Shown here piece after piece: positions 34,008-42,888 of a stretch of DNA of 64,000 bases. The position numbers were made by a program, and so were the translations under genes. Origin of the DNA: an uncultured Clostridia bacterium (GTDB taxonomy: Bacteria > Bacillota > Clostridia > Christensenellales > UBA1242); assembly GCA_944382715.1 (NCBI GenBank), contig CALWNC010000001.1, positions 54,872 through 118,871 of the forward strand, in the 5' to 3' direction. How positions within the stretch are numbered: position 1 is the stretch's first letter; each line of letters begins with the position of its first letter. The notes below the pieces were generated by a model that searched no databases, had not been told where the DNA came from, and saw nothing but the letters and a program-made list of their open reading frames with translations.

Positions 34008-34229
34008 TTACATCTCCCTTTCTGCTTCGTTAGCTAGTGCCTTTTCTAATTTTCTAGCTTCTAATTTTTCCTTTTGTTTTCTACACTTTTCATTTTGAAT
34101 ATCACATTTTATTGTTGCTTCACGAATTAATTTTCTAAGTTTTATTTCAGCAGGGCTGTAATATATTCTAAGCTCCTCGTATTCATTATTCTTTCTAATT
34201 ATATAATCAGCATCATAAAGTTGTTTCAT
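34008..34229 (-). CDS. small charged hypothetical protein
   Basis: 73 residues, mainly one long helix rich in Lys/Arg/Glu (IREATIKCDIQNEKCRKQKE) after a short N-terminal part (MKQLYDADYIIRKNNEYEEL). Two Cys lie five residues apart. Co-transcribed with the following membrane protein gene (three-base gap). GGAGATAATT precedes the ATG. No family recognised. Confidence 0.55.
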   Translation of the reverse strand: MKQLYDADYIIRKNNEYEELRIYYSPAEIKLRKLIREATIKCDIQNEKCRKQKEKLEARKLEKALANEAEREM

Positions 34230-34303
34230 AATTATCTCCTTAATTAGATTAACTTTATTATACTTGTTTTATGTGAATTTCACAACAAAAAGTGACAGTA
34301 ATA

Positions 34304-34810
34304 TTATCCAATATTATAATATTTTTCAATTTTGGTCATTATTCCATTTACAAGGTCTAATTTTGAAAAATCTTTGACATTCACTAAAATATCTGCAAAA
34401 CTTTGCGAAATTATTTCAGTTGAATTTAATATTTCTTCATTTGAAAGACTAAAAACATAGTTGGCTTGCTCTACACTTGCAAGTTCATTTTCATCTAACC
34501 TTAAAAAAATCACAAGATTATGATTTTTAATCTCCTTAAAATTATCTCTACACAGATTTATAGATTTAAGATTTGAAACTAAAATAACATTTTCAAATTC
34601 ACTCTCAGACAATATAATTTTTACAAGTTTGCTCAAAACATAGTCTTCACCTTTAAGAGTAATCATTTCTTCGATATTTCTAGGAGCGAAGTCAAAATTA
34701 AACATATCAATCTCATCTAAAACACGCATATCTAAAATAGTTGCAAGTTCGTCAGCTACATTTCTTGCAAGAGAATAGTCGTAACACACAATTAAGATAT
34801 TTTGTTTCAT
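34304..34810 (-). CDS. shikimate-kinase-like protein without a P-loop
   Basis: 168 residues. Its order of elements follows the shikimate-kinase fold: an N-terminal strand ILIVCYDYSLARNVADELA where kinases have GxxGxGKS, then LDMRVLDEIDMF in place of LGLPFIDTDEEI, NIEEMITLKGEDYVLSKLV in place of the helix with GE..FR..E, and NLVIFLRLDENEL in place of the strand that ends in VxLxxxxEEL. The P-loop Gly and Lys are missing, so nucleotide binding in the usual way is unlikely. The match is by eye. It starts with a one-base overlap with the upstream 113-residue gene. Confidence 0.45.
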   Translation of the reverse strand: MKQNILIVCYDYSLARNVADELATILDMRVLDEIDMFNFDFAPRNIEEMITLKGEDYVLSKLVKIILSESEFENVILVSNLKSINLCRDNFKEIKNHNLVIFLRLDENELASVEQANYVFSLSNEEILNSTEIISQSFADILVNVKDFSKLDLVNGIMTKIEKYYNIG

Positions 34811-35151
34811 TATTCTTCCTCTTCTCTAATTTTGGCAAGAACTGAGCCCAAATTTTGATTAAACTCAGACCTTGAAAGATTATCTATTAATTCCTGAACA
34901 ATACTAATTTTTTCTATTTCATCTAAATTAACCTTTGAAATAGATTTTTTTGAATCGTCAACCAGTTCATTTTCTCTGCCAGTAAATTCTAAGAATCTAT
35001 CACCGTAAAATTTTCTAAGAAATATTTCCTCTTTAATCACAAATTCGGACACTCCAAGAGCAAGAATATCATTGACATTGATATCTTTCTCTCTAATCTC
35101 AAAATAAAACTCATCTTCACTTTCTTTAATTAAATCATTTTCCATACTCAC
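34810..35151 (-). CDS. hypothetical protein
   Basis: 113 residues, acidic, helical. It includes FYFEIREKDINVNDILALGV and VIKEEIFLRKFYGDRFLEFT. No family recognised. It is coupled to its neighbours by a five-base gap upstream and a one-base overlap downstream, so the three proteins are probably made together. Start MSMENDLIKE or MENDLIKE; GGTGTGAGTATG surrounds the start. Confidence 0.55.
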   Translation of the reverse strand: MSMENDLIKESEDEFYFEIREKDINVNDILALGVSEFVIKEEIFLRKFYGDRFLEFTGRENELVDDSKKSISKVNLDEIEKISIVQELIDNLSRSEFNQNLGSVLAKIREEEE

Positions 35152-35156
35152 ACCAT

Positions 35157-36104
35157 TTAAATCTCATCTATACCCAAAAGTTTAACAATGTCATTTTCAA
35201 TTAATTCATCTACAATATTTTCAATATTAGGAATATCTTTAAGTGAACTAGGCAAAAACTTAGAATTATAATTTACCTTTAATTTTTGTTTTATAAATTT
35301 ATTTTGATTTGGGTAATTTCTTTCAAGAAATTGAACTATCTTTGCATCAAAATAATTCTCTAACTCTCCAATATAGGCTTTTATATCAAGTTTATCTTCC
35401 TTTGATACATTTAATGGTTTTCCAAAGAACTCATTAATTTCATAAAAACTCTTTTCTCTAACTAGTCGGTCAACTAATATTATGATATTTTTTAAAAATT
35501 TTAATTTAAGCTTTAAATCAGTTAGTGACTCCCCTGAAAGAGTGGTAATACTCTTAGGAAATTTACTTAAAAGTAAAAGAAGCTCTTTTTCATCTATAGT
35601 TTGTGCTACTAAAAGATTACTTTTTATAGAAAAGTCCAGTTCTTCAGACTTTAAGGCCAACAAATTTCCATTAAAATAGGCTTTGGACATATTATTATTT
35701 TCTGCATTTATATTTGCCTGTTCTTCTGTTATAGTTATATTTTCATCGGCTATAATTTTGGAGAGTTGTTTTGCTGAAAAATCAAAGCCTGTTATTTGAT
35801 TTTCTTTAATAACTTTTTCTAAAAATACATTTCTTTCCTTATTTTTTTGAATTAAACAAGAAATTTTAGACCTTAACGACAAATTATAAATCAAATTTTC
35901 CTTAATACTATCTATCTTTTTTGCATAGCTTGAAATTTGTTCAAGATTAAAAATACCTCTAAGGGCATTTAATTGAGTTTTATAATCTTCTATTGTCTTT
36001 ATACAATTCTTTTCTATCTTAGGCAAAACATTTTCTAGCTCTATAACAATATTTTTTGCTATTTGATTATGAGCCACAAATTCTTTAGCTTGAATTTTTT
36101 CCAT
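35157..36104 (-). CDS. hypothetical protein, long helical
   Basis: 315 residues from MEKIQAKEF, behind GAGGAATAAT. Mostly helical and rich in Leu/Ile/Lys/Asn/Glu, with coiled-coil-like stretches at about 12-50 and 60-95, and a short region LLLLLSKFPKSITTLSGES. No membrane helix or catalytic motif. Upstream is the metallo-beta-lactamase gene (40-base gap), downstream the 113-residue protein (five bases). It may be a structural partner in the same complex; inference. Confidence 0.6.
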   Translation of the reverse strand: MEKIQAKEFVAHNQIAKNIVIELENVLPKIEKNCIKTIEDYKTQLNALRGIFNLEQISSYAKKIDSIKENLIYNLSLRSKISCLIQKNKERNVFLEKVIKENQITGFDFSAKQLSKIIADENITITEEQANINAENNNMSKAYFNGNLLALKSEELDFSIKSNLLVAQTIDEKELLLLLSKFPKSITTLSGESLTDLKLKLKFLKNIIILVDRLVREKSFYEINEFFGKPLNVSKEDKLDIKAYIGELENYFDAKIVQFLERNYPNQNKFIKQKLKVNYNSKFLPSSLKDIPNIENIVDELIENDIVKLLGIDEI

Positions 36105-36144
36105 ATTATTCCTCACTTTTAATATATCAAAAATAAAAAAATTG

Positions 36145-37458
36145 TCAATAACTTTGTTTCTTTTGTGGTTTTACCCTAATGGAAAACATAAAAAATATAA
36201 CAAAGATATATAAAATTGTACCTAGCATAAACCAAGAAATTGAAATTCTACTAGTATTTTCGGACTTTTCAAGACAATACACCAAGTTATTATCAACTAA
36301 TCCAAAAGTAATATTCCCGTTATCTTTGGTCATTAGCAGGTAGTCATCAAATTTTTTATACTTAGTTATTCTTGCAAGCGTATCACTATTAGGGTGACCA
36401 TAACTACTATTTTCTTCGACAGATACTACAAAAAAATTTGCATCAATAAGTTCCAATAAACTTTCACCAGAGCTATAACTACTTCCATGATGACCCAGCA
36501 GATAAACTGAAACATTTTTAAATAATTGTCTCTCTTCTTCTGTCAAACTATTTACAAAGTCAATTTCTTCTTTCCCACTATTAGCTTCGCCTTCATAAAT
36601 ATTACTTGTCCAAGATGCATCACCAGTAAAAAGAAAAGTATTATCTTCGCAATTTACTAAAATAATTGCCGAATTATCATTAGAATTTGTAGTGCCATAA
36701 CCAATAGTTGCATAGCCTTCAGTATTAGAAAATTCGGACAAATTAATATTCTCGTCCATAACAAGTGGAGCAAAAAACTCAAAAGAATAATTTTCACCAA
36801 CAACTTTCAATCCATCATAAAACACCGTAACAGTGCTTTTATAGTAAATATCATCTTCACAGTAATATTCACTATAAATGTTAGAAATAAATCTCTTATA
36901 AACTGAAGTTGTGACTCTTGAAATTTTGCTTTTGTTATCAGTTATTTCATTTAAATAATAATAAACTTCAGATAAATCTTCGTCCTCATATACTTCAAAG
37001 TTATCTAAATTTGTCCCAGTACCTGCAATTTGAAATGGTCTATAGATATTTTTTACTTCGTACTTATCAAGAATATAATTTAATCCTGCAATATGGTCAG
37101 AGTCTGCATGAGATGCAATTAAATAGTCAATTTTTGTAACGCCATCGGCTTCTAGTACGCTGGCAACTTTTTGCGAATACTCAACATTTCCACCATCAAT
37201 TATCATTGTCTTCCCATCAGGGAATTTAATATAACAAGTATTACCTTGACCCACATCAATATATGTTACTTTAAAGTTGGAACTTTCTATAATTTCATTT
37301 GAAACTTGATGAATGCTAGAACTTTCTCTAAGTTTCAATGACGTTTCAATAAAATCAGTAAAAAAGAAAGACAAAATCAAAAAGGCAAAAAGAATAATTG
37401 CCGTAATTAATTTTGTCTTACTCTGTCTTTTAATGAAATTTATCTTTTGCTTTATCAT
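36145..37458 (-). CDS. ComEC C-terminal-type metallo-beta-lactamase protein, membrane-anchored
   Basis: 437 residues. One N-terminal membrane helix (about 15-36), then a metallo-beta-lactamase fold outside the membrane: YIDVGQGNTCYIKFPDGKTM (about 65), metal ligands ASHADSDHIAGLNYI (about 117), FTGDAS, GHHGSSYSSGE (about 323), and YGHPNSDTL. A second membrane helix near the C-terminus (about 405-428). This is the domain that ends full-length ComEC and that the ComEC protein at 5663-7210 lacks. It may supply that missing nuclease-like function. It overlaps the upstream patatin gene by four bases. Confidence 0.88.
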   Translation of the reverse strand: MIKQKINFIKRQSKTKLITAIILFAFLILSFFFTDFIETSLKLRESSSIHQVSNEIIESSNFKVTYIDVGQGNTCYIKFPDGKTMIIDGGNVEYSQKVASVLEADGVTKIDYLIASHADSDHIAGLNYILDKYEVKNIYRPFQIAGTGTNLDNFEVYEDEDLSEVYYYLNEITDNKSKISRVTTSVYKRFISNIYSEYYCEDDIYYKSTVTVFYDGLKVVGENYSFEFFAPLVMDENINLSEFSNTEGYATIGYGTTNSNDNSAIILVNCEDNTFLFTGDASWTSNIYEGEANSGKEEIDFVNSLTEEERQLFKNVSVYLLGHHGSSYSSGESLLELIDANFFVVSVEENSSYGHPNSDTLARITKYKKFDDYLLMTKDNGNITFGLVDNNLVYCLEKSENTSRISISWFMLGTILYIFVIFFMFSIRVKPQKKQSY

Positions 37459-38345
37459 CGCTTTGTAAAATATTTTCCTATCTTTTTAGGATTAATACCT
37501 AACATTTTTATTATTTTTGATTTATTAGCCATAACGGTTTCGTAGCCAATTTCTATCATTTTATCAACTTCTTCAATTTTTAGTGGAGAAAAATTTTCTA
37601 ATGCTGGTTCAAAAATTAAATCTGCCACTTCCATAGTTTTATCAATCTTAGATTGCATAATAATTCCAATCGTAGAAGAAAGCACACTTATTGTAGAGAG
37701 TGAGTCTGTGCCTGTACCTCTTAAATGATTTACATCAATTGCAAAAACTACATTTGCACCCATATTTTTTACAACATCAGCTGGCACATTATTTCTAAGT
37801 CCTCCATCAACAAGATTCATTCCTTCATATGGAACGGGTGTAAATATCCCCGGAACAGCACAACTCCCAGATACAACCTTTGCTACATTACCATAATCAA
37901 AATCAATTTCTTTTCCAGTTTTTAAATCAGTACAAACTACCTTAAATGGAATTTTAAGTTCAGAAAAAACTGTTAAATCACCAAAAATTCCATTTAAAAG
38001 CTCTTCAATTTTCCAAGTTTTTGCTGGTCTAATAAATGGTATCATTCCTTGTATGATATCTTTCTTTTTTAAACCCAAAGCTAGGTCCTTTATTTCTTTT
38101 GGACTTTTACCAAATGCATAAAGAGCCCCTACAATACTTCCTGCACTTGTGCCAGCTATATAGTCAAATTTTACTCCAAGCTCTTCAAATGCAATTAAAG
38201 CTCCAATATGACCAATACCTCTTGCACCGCCTCCACCAAGAGCAAGCCCAACCTTGGTTTTTTTATTTACTTGAACTTCATTTTGTTCGGATTTCTTTTT
38301 CTTTAAAATATCTAATACTTTTACCATCATAATATAATATACCAT
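37455..38345 (-). CDS. patatin-like phospholipase
   Basis: 296 residues, or about 290 from the later in-frame ATGs; no clear ribosome site helps choose. Oxyanion hole GLALGGGGARGIGHIGAL (about 33-50), catalytic Ser in AGTSAGSIVGALY (about 64), and catalytic Asp in LVDGGLRNNVP (about 172). It hydrolyses acyl esters of lipids; bacterial relatives of the RssA/YchK type are common. Its end overlaps the metallo-beta-lactamase gene (four bases), and it lies first in the unit. Confidence 0.9.
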   Translation of the reverse strand: MVYYIMMVKVLDILKKKKSEQNEVQVNKKTKVGLALGGGGARGIGHIGALIAFEELGVKFDYIAGTSAGSIVGALYAFGKSPKEIKDLALGLKKKDIIQGMIPFIRPAKTWKIEELLNGIFGDLTVFSELKIPFKVVCTDLKTGKEIDFDYGNVAKVVSGSCAVPGIFTPVPYEGMNLVDGGLRNNVPADVVKNMGANVVFAIDVNHLRGTGTDSLSTISVLSSTIGIIMQSKIDKTMEVADLIFEPALENFSPLKIEEVDKMIEIGYETVMANKSKIIKMLGINPKKIGKYFTKR

Positions 38346-38372
38346 TTTTAAATTATTTAGTAAAACAAATTA

Positions 38373-38407
38373 TAAAAAAAAGCACTTATTTTATAATAAG
38401 TGCTTTA
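38373..38407 (-). terminator. terminator of the Glu/Thr-rich protein gene
   Basis: aaagcacttatt, loop TTAT, aataagtgcttt; T-run on the minus strand. Confidence 0.8.
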
Positions 38408-38415
38408 CTTTTTTA

Positions 38416-39606
38416 TTATTCTTCACTTCCACTGCCATCAGTAAGATTTTGAATAAGGGTTTCAAGTTCATTAATTTCTTCTGCATAACGTGACTGCTCT
38501 TGTTCTAAGAAATTAGCAACAGAAATGTTATGAGCATTTTTATCTTTATTGCTTTCAAGATATTCATCAGCATCTTGAATGCTTGCCTTAAGTTCTGCAA
38601 TGTGAGCTGTTAAATCTTCTTGTTTAGCTTTTTTCTCTTCGTCAACATTTTTAATATCAGTAACTGAATACATAACAAGATTTAGATTTGTAAGTTCTCC
38701 TGCTCTTCTATCTAGCATTTTTTGATTTCTTTCTTTTCTTCTTTCAGTTCTCTCATATTTTAAAATGTCTTTTTGAACCTTAGCTAAGTCTTTATCTAAC
38801 TTATCTTTTGTTTGTTTTACTCTTTCAAGCCTATTTTGATAATCAGCTAAAGAACCAGGAACGGCTGGTTTAGCTTCTTCAGCAGGCTCTTCTACTGTCT
38901 CTTCCTCATTTGTTGCTTCAACAGGTGTTTCTTCTACCTGTTCAGATGTTTCTTCTGTTTCTTCTGCTGGCACATCTTCTTCTGCTACTTCATTAGTTTC
39001 TTCAGCTGGTGTTTCCTCTTCAACTGGTGTCTCTTCAGCAACTTCTTCTGTTGCCTCATTTTGAACTTCAACATTTTCTTCAGGAGTTTCTTCTTCTGTT
39101 TCTGTCGTAGAAGTTTCTTCTTCAACAGAAGTTTCTTCTTCTGTTACAGGTTCTTCTGGAACTTCTTCTTCAGTTGTTTCTTCAACTGGTTCTTCTTCAA
39201 CTTGCTCAGATGTTTCCTCTGCTTCTTCTGCTGGCACATCTTCTTCTGTCATTTCACTAGTTTCTTCAACTGGAGTTTCTTCTGTTTCTTCTTCGCTAGG
39301 CTCTTCCTCTTTTGCTAACTCATCTAAGTTTGCAAGCATTTCATCAACAGAAGCATTTGAATTTTCTTCTGATTCTTCCATTTCAGCTGGTTTATCATCT
39401 TCAACCTTTTCTTCCTGATTAACCGGTCTTTCATCATAAACACTCTTTACTTTATCGTCTTGAGCATTTTCTTGTTTTTTTTCTTTAATTGTTTCAACAA
39501 CAAAGATTGCCATAAAAATTATAGCTAATGCAGCAAAAATTACAACACATGCCAGTAAAACATTTTGTAATGAAGAAAAAACAACCTTACATAATAAATT
39601 ATCCAT
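38416..39606 (-). CDS. membrane protein with Glu/Thr/Val-rich repeats and coiled coil
   Basis: 396 residues. Membrane helix at about 14-39 (VLLACVVIFAALAIIFMAIF), then about 200 residues of low-complexity Glu/Thr/Val/Pro/Ser repeats. A block of about 45 residues is present twice (TEEDVPAEEAEETSEQVEE and NEVAEEDVPAEETEETSEQ). A charged coiled-coil domain (about 255-396) contains DYQNRLERVKQTKDKLDK. The layout matches the 33132-34004 protein (one helix, then acidic/coiled parts), so the two may be analogous envelope scaffolds. GGGAGAAGAGAATT precedes the ATG. No catalytic motif. Confidence 0.7.
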   Translation of the reverse strand: MDNLLCKVVFSSLQNVLLACVVIFAALAIIFMAIFVVETIKEKKQENAQDDKVKSVYDERPVNQEEKVEDDKPAEMEESEENSNASVDEMLANLDELAKEEEPSEEETEETPVEETSEMTEEDVPAEEAEETSEQVEEEPVEETTEEEVPEEPVTEEETSVEEETSTTETEEETPEENVEVQNEATEEVAEETPVEEETPAEETNEVAEEDVPAEETEETSEQVEETPVEATNEEETVEEPAEEAKPAVPGSLADYQNRLERVKQTKDKLDKDLAKVQKDILKYERTERRKERNQKMLDRRAGELTNLNLVMYSVTDIKNVDEEKKAKQEDLTAHIAELKASIQDADEYLESNKDKNAHNISVANFLEQEQSRYAEEINELETLIQNLTDGSGSEE

Positions 39607-39800
39607 AATTCTCTTCTCCCAAAAATCAATTTAGAATTGTAAAAAACAAAATTATCAAATTATTTTTATACATTTATAATTTAACATTTTATAGTTTTAT
39701 TTTATCATATGACAAAATCAAAGTCAATACCTAAACTAAAAAATCGACAAAAACTAGTTCAATATGTTTACTAAAATAGTTTGTAATAAACAAAAAATAA

Positions 39801-40385
39801 TTATTCGTAAACATTTTCATCAAATTTTTTAATTCTTCCCACCAATACCATTATATCATTTTCACTAAAAAGCCTAAAATAGTTATTATCAACGCCAACA
39901 TTAAAACCATATTTTTTCACAAATACAGTGCCATGAATGTGTCCAAATAAATTTATGGCGTCATCTTTATGGTTTTTTGGAAAGTGATTAAGATAAAATC
40001 TTTGATTTTGAAATTCAATATACATACCACCTCTAATGACATCAGCAAATCCCAAATTTAGTAAATATTTTTTGAACGACTCATAATCATCATTAAACAC
40101 ATGGTGAATAATATATTCCTCATTGTTCCCAATAATCAAAATTACTTTAGCCTTTAGTTTTCTTACAAATCCAAGTGTTATTTTATAAGATTTATCATCA
40201 TTTTTATTAAAATTTGAAAAATCTCCAAGATGATAAATAATATCATTTTTTCCAGCCTGTTTATTCCAAGTTTTAATAATTGTCTTATTCATTTGTTTAA
40301 CCGACTTAAATGGTCTAAAGTCTCTCTTTATTGTGTCGTTATAGTCTGAAAGTGTAAAGTGTGAATCTGAAGTAAAAAATAGCAT
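39801..40385 (-). CDS. metallophosphoesterase
   Basis: 194 residues. Calcineurin-type motifs in order: FTSDSHF (metal site), HLGDFSN (about 53-59), IGNNEE (about 95), YLNHFPK and LFGHIHG. The substrate is unknown; small enzymes of this type act on nucleotides or RNA ends. It lies 18 bases downstream of the PHP gene on the same strand, so they are probably co-transcribed. Confidence 0.85.
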   Translation of the reverse strand: MLFFTSDSHFTLSDYNDTIKRDFRPFKSVKQMNKTIIKTWNKQAGKNDIIYHLGDFSNFNKNDDKSYKITLGFVRKLKAKVILIIGNNEEYIIHHVFNDDYESFKKYLLNLGFADVIRGGMYIEFQNQRFYLNHFPKNHKDDAINLFGHIHGTVFVKKYGFNVGVDNNYFRLFSENDIMVLVGRIKKFDENVYE

Positions 40386-40403
40386 TTTCCCCTACCTTAT
40401 AAA

Positions 40404-41270
40404 TTATTCAATAATTTTACTAAATATCTCAAAAATGTTAATATTTTTTTCATCTTGAATGGTGCCGTCAGAAGACGTTTCACCAATTTTAACATTTCTA
40501 TTTTCCCCATGATAATCAGAGCCAGCTGTCACAAAAAGGTTCAACTTTTTGGCAATTTTTAAAAGATTTTCAATTTCTTCTGAGTTATAAAGCGAATAGT
40601 AACATTCAAGTCCAATAAGTCCAAACTCTTTCATTTTTGTGCAATATTTTTCAATTTCATCATAGCTTAGAGGGGACTTACCTAGTCCATGAATCGAATG
40701 AGCCCAAACCATTTTTGCACCAATAGAAGACAAAGTCTTTAATACCTTTTCTCCATCAAGCCTGTATTTTTTAGGGTATTTAATTTCATTTAAAAAATCA
40801 ATTGCATCTTGAAATGAATCAAAATAGCCATCATTAACTAGACACCTTGCAATATTTGGCTTTTTAACATTAATCCTAGTATTTAAAAATTCCTGAGAAT
40901 TTTTTGAAAACACATATCCCTTTTCCTCAATATAATTCAATCTAAAAGCCGTTTTCTCTTTTAAAATATCTTTAATTTCTTTCTCAAGTTCCAAAACTTC
41001 CGGAGCAAATGGGTCAAAGTCGTATGCCAAAATATGCATACCAAGACCCATAAAACCACAAGTCCACTCAGTTCCAACAACATAAGATAAATTATTTTCA
41101 CGAATTTTATTCTGTAAAGTTTTATCTGAAAGTATGGTTCTAGCCGACTGAGCAGTATCATGATCAGTTATAGAGAAAAATTTTACACCCGAATTTTTAA
41201 CCTTTTCTATTAATGTTTTAACATCGTCACTTCCATCTGAAAATGTTGAATGCATATGTAAATCAATCAT
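40404..41270 (-). CDS. PHP-domain phosphoesterase
   Basis: 288 residues. Metal ligands of the PHP domain: DLHMHSTFSDGSDD (3-16), SITDHDTAQSA (about 37-47), GTEWTCGFMG (about 66), AHSIHGLGKSP (about 195) and AGSDYHGENR (about 254). Relatives include the 3',5'-nucleoside-bisphosphate phosphatase/oligoribonuclease type (YciV/RnaPH-like). It is followed by a metallophosphoesterase gene. Confidence 0.88.
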   Translation of the reverse strand: MIDLHMHSTFSDGSDDVKTLIEKVKNSGVKFFSITDHDTAQSARTILSDKTLQNKIRENNLSYVVGTEWTCGFMGLGMHILAYDFDPFAPEVLELEKEIKDILKEKTAFRLNYIEEKGYVFSKNSQEFLNTRINVKKPNIARCLVNDGYFDSFQDAIDFLNEIKYPKKYRLDGEKVLKTLSSIGAKMVWAHSIHGLGKSPLSYDEIEKYCTKMKEFGLIGLECYYSLYNSEEIENLLKIAKKLNLFVTAGSDYHGENRNVKIGETSSDGTIQDEKNINIFEIFSKIIE

Positions 41271-41557
41271 AAATTTCTCCTAGATTCAAAGTAAGTTTAA
41301 GATATTTTTATAAAAATGTCAAATTCAATCAGATAAGAGCCATTACAAATGTTACAAAACTATATTCATAAACTTATAAAAATTGTTATGAAACCTAATC
41401 CCACTCTTAACCACAATAAAAATGGCAAAAAATGAATTTTAAATATTTATAGCAAATCTTTATAATAAATTTTTCAAATTGTAGATATTTTTAAATTTTT
41501 ACCTAAAATTTACATTTTACAAATTAAATGATGTTTAATTTATATTTTATCCGTAGA

Positions 41558-41588
41558 TTAAAAAAGTTCTGACTTTCAGTCAGAACCT
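41558..41588 (-). terminator. terminator of metK
   Basis: GTTCTGACT-TTC-AGTCAGAAC (41566-41586), followed on the minus strand by TTTTTTA. The 287 bases beyond it (41271-41557), up to the PHP gene start, are AT-rich and show no gene or other structure that I can see. Confidence 0.9.
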
Positions 41589-41593
41589 GTAGT

Positions 41594-42685
41594 TTATTTT
41601 GTTTCCTTAAATTTTTCCCAAGAGAACTCATCTCTTCCAAAATGACCAAAACATGCCGTTTTTTCATAAATTGGCTTTAATAAATCAAGTTCTTGAATAA
41701 TATTTGAAAGTGAAAAGTTAAAGTTTCTCTTAACAAAATCATAAATTTCATCAATACTTGTTTTATTTGTACCAAAAGTATCAATGTACATACTTATAGG
41801 TTTAGCAACTCCAATGGCAAAACCAAGCTGAATTTCGCATCTATCTGCGTACCCATGTGCAACAATATTTTTGGCAACATATCTAGCAAAGTAAGCTCCA
41901 CTTCTATCAACTTTTGTGGCATTTTTAGAACTAAAACAGCCACCACCAATTCTACCTACTCCACCATAAGTATCTACAATAATCTTTCTACCTACGCAAC
42001 CACTGTCACCAAAACTTCCCCAAATGGTAAATTTTCCACTAGTATTAATTAAAATATGAATATTACCTTTATCATATTTTTTATAATCGCGTAAAACTGG
42101 CTCAACGACATTAACTGTAATATCTCCCCTGATTTTTTCATTAGATAAATTTTCTGAATGTGAAACACTAATTAAAATCATTTCTATTGATTCTGGCTTT
42201 TCGTCATCATATGCAACTGAAACTTCACTTTTTGCATCTCCAAAGTAACAAGAAGTTGTTCTTCTATATTCATCATATTTTTTCATAAGCTTATGTGCAA
42301 TCATAATAGGGAGTGGCATAAACTCTTTTGTTTCATTGGTTGCATAACCATAAACTATGCCTTGATCATTTGCTCTAAGTTCCTCACCAACAACGGCTTG
42401 ATTAATGTCTGGACTTTGTATACTTATCTCTTTTATAATTTTAAATTCGTTTTTATATCCGATTTCTTTTAAAACTCTTTTTGCTATTGCATCATAGTCA
42501 ATATTTGCAGTTGTTGTCGCTTCACCATAAATAAAAAGCTTATCATTTTTAATTGCACACTCTACTGCCATTTGTGCATTTGAATCCTGTCTTAAAGCCT
42601 CATCTAAGAAAGCATCTGAAATTGTATCGCAGGTTTTGTCTGGGTGACCGATATTAACCGATTCACTTGTAATTACTTTTCTCAT
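41594..42685 (-). CDS. metK: S-adenosylmethionine synthetase (divergent)
   Basis: 363 residues from MRKVITSES, behind TGAGGAAAAT; another ATG nine codons upstream is less well placed. Catalytic and substrate segments: TSESVNIGHPDKTCDTISDA, GEATTTA, IQSPDINQAV, NDQGIVYGYATNE, GDSGCVGRKIIVDTYGG and KVDRSGAYFARYVAKNIV. The family signature GGGAFSGKDPTKVDRS reads GGGCFSSKNATKVDRS, and the protein is shorter than the usual 380-400 residues. It makes SAM from methionine and ATP. It is controlled by a SAM-I riboswitch just upstream. Confidence 0.95.
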   Translation of the reverse strand: MRKVITSESVNIGHPDKTCDTISDAFLDEALRQDSNAQMAVECAIKNDKLFIYGEATTTANIDYDAIAKRVLKEIGYKNEFKIIKEISIQSPDINQAVVGEELRANDQGIVYGYATNETKEFMPLPIMIAHKLMKKYDEYRRTTSCYFGDAKSEVSVAYDDEKPESIEMILISVSHSENLSNEKIRGDITVNVVEPVLRDYKKYDKGNIHILINTSGKFTIWGSFGDSGCVGRKIIVDTYGGVGRIGGGCFSSKNATKVDRSGAYFARYVAKNIVAHGYADRCEIQLGFAIGVAKPISMYIDTFGTNKTSIDEIYDFVKRNFNFSLSNIIQELDLLKPIYEKTACFGHFGRDEFSWEKFKETK

Positions 42686-42712
42686 ATTTTCCTCAAAATG
42701 TAAAATTTCCAT

Positions 42713-42842
42713 AAAAAAATCCCACTATATGGGAATTAACTATTTTTATATTTCCCATAGTCTCAGCCTTTAGCACCTTAGGAAAACTAGGTTGCTGTGT
42801 GGTCATTAGGGCTGTCCCTCGCACACTCTTTATGGATAACTG
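42713..42842 (-). promoter_or_regulatory. SAM-I (S-box) riboswitch with terminator upstream of metK
   Basis: On the minus strand the core contains the S-box marks GCGAGGGACAGCCCTAATGA, GCAACC, GGTGCTAA and GAGACTATGGG; the stem P1 is UCCAUA/UAUGGG. The expression platform has two choices: UAUGGGAA pairing with UUCCCAUA (antiterminator), or UCCCAU-AUA-GUGGGA followed by seven U's (terminator, 42713-42734). High SAM should free the terminator and switch metK off. Confidence 0.95.
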
Positions 42843-42843
42843 C

Positions 42844-42872
42844 ATTCTAGCACAATCATAATAAAAATGCAA
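42844..42872 (-). promoter_or_regulatory. promoter of the SAM riboswitch / metK
   Basis: On the minus strand TTGCAT (42867-42872), 17-base spacer, TAGAAT (42844-42849). Transcription would begin right at the riboswitch. Confidence 0.75.
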
Positions 42873-42888
42873 TAGTTTTATAGTATTT

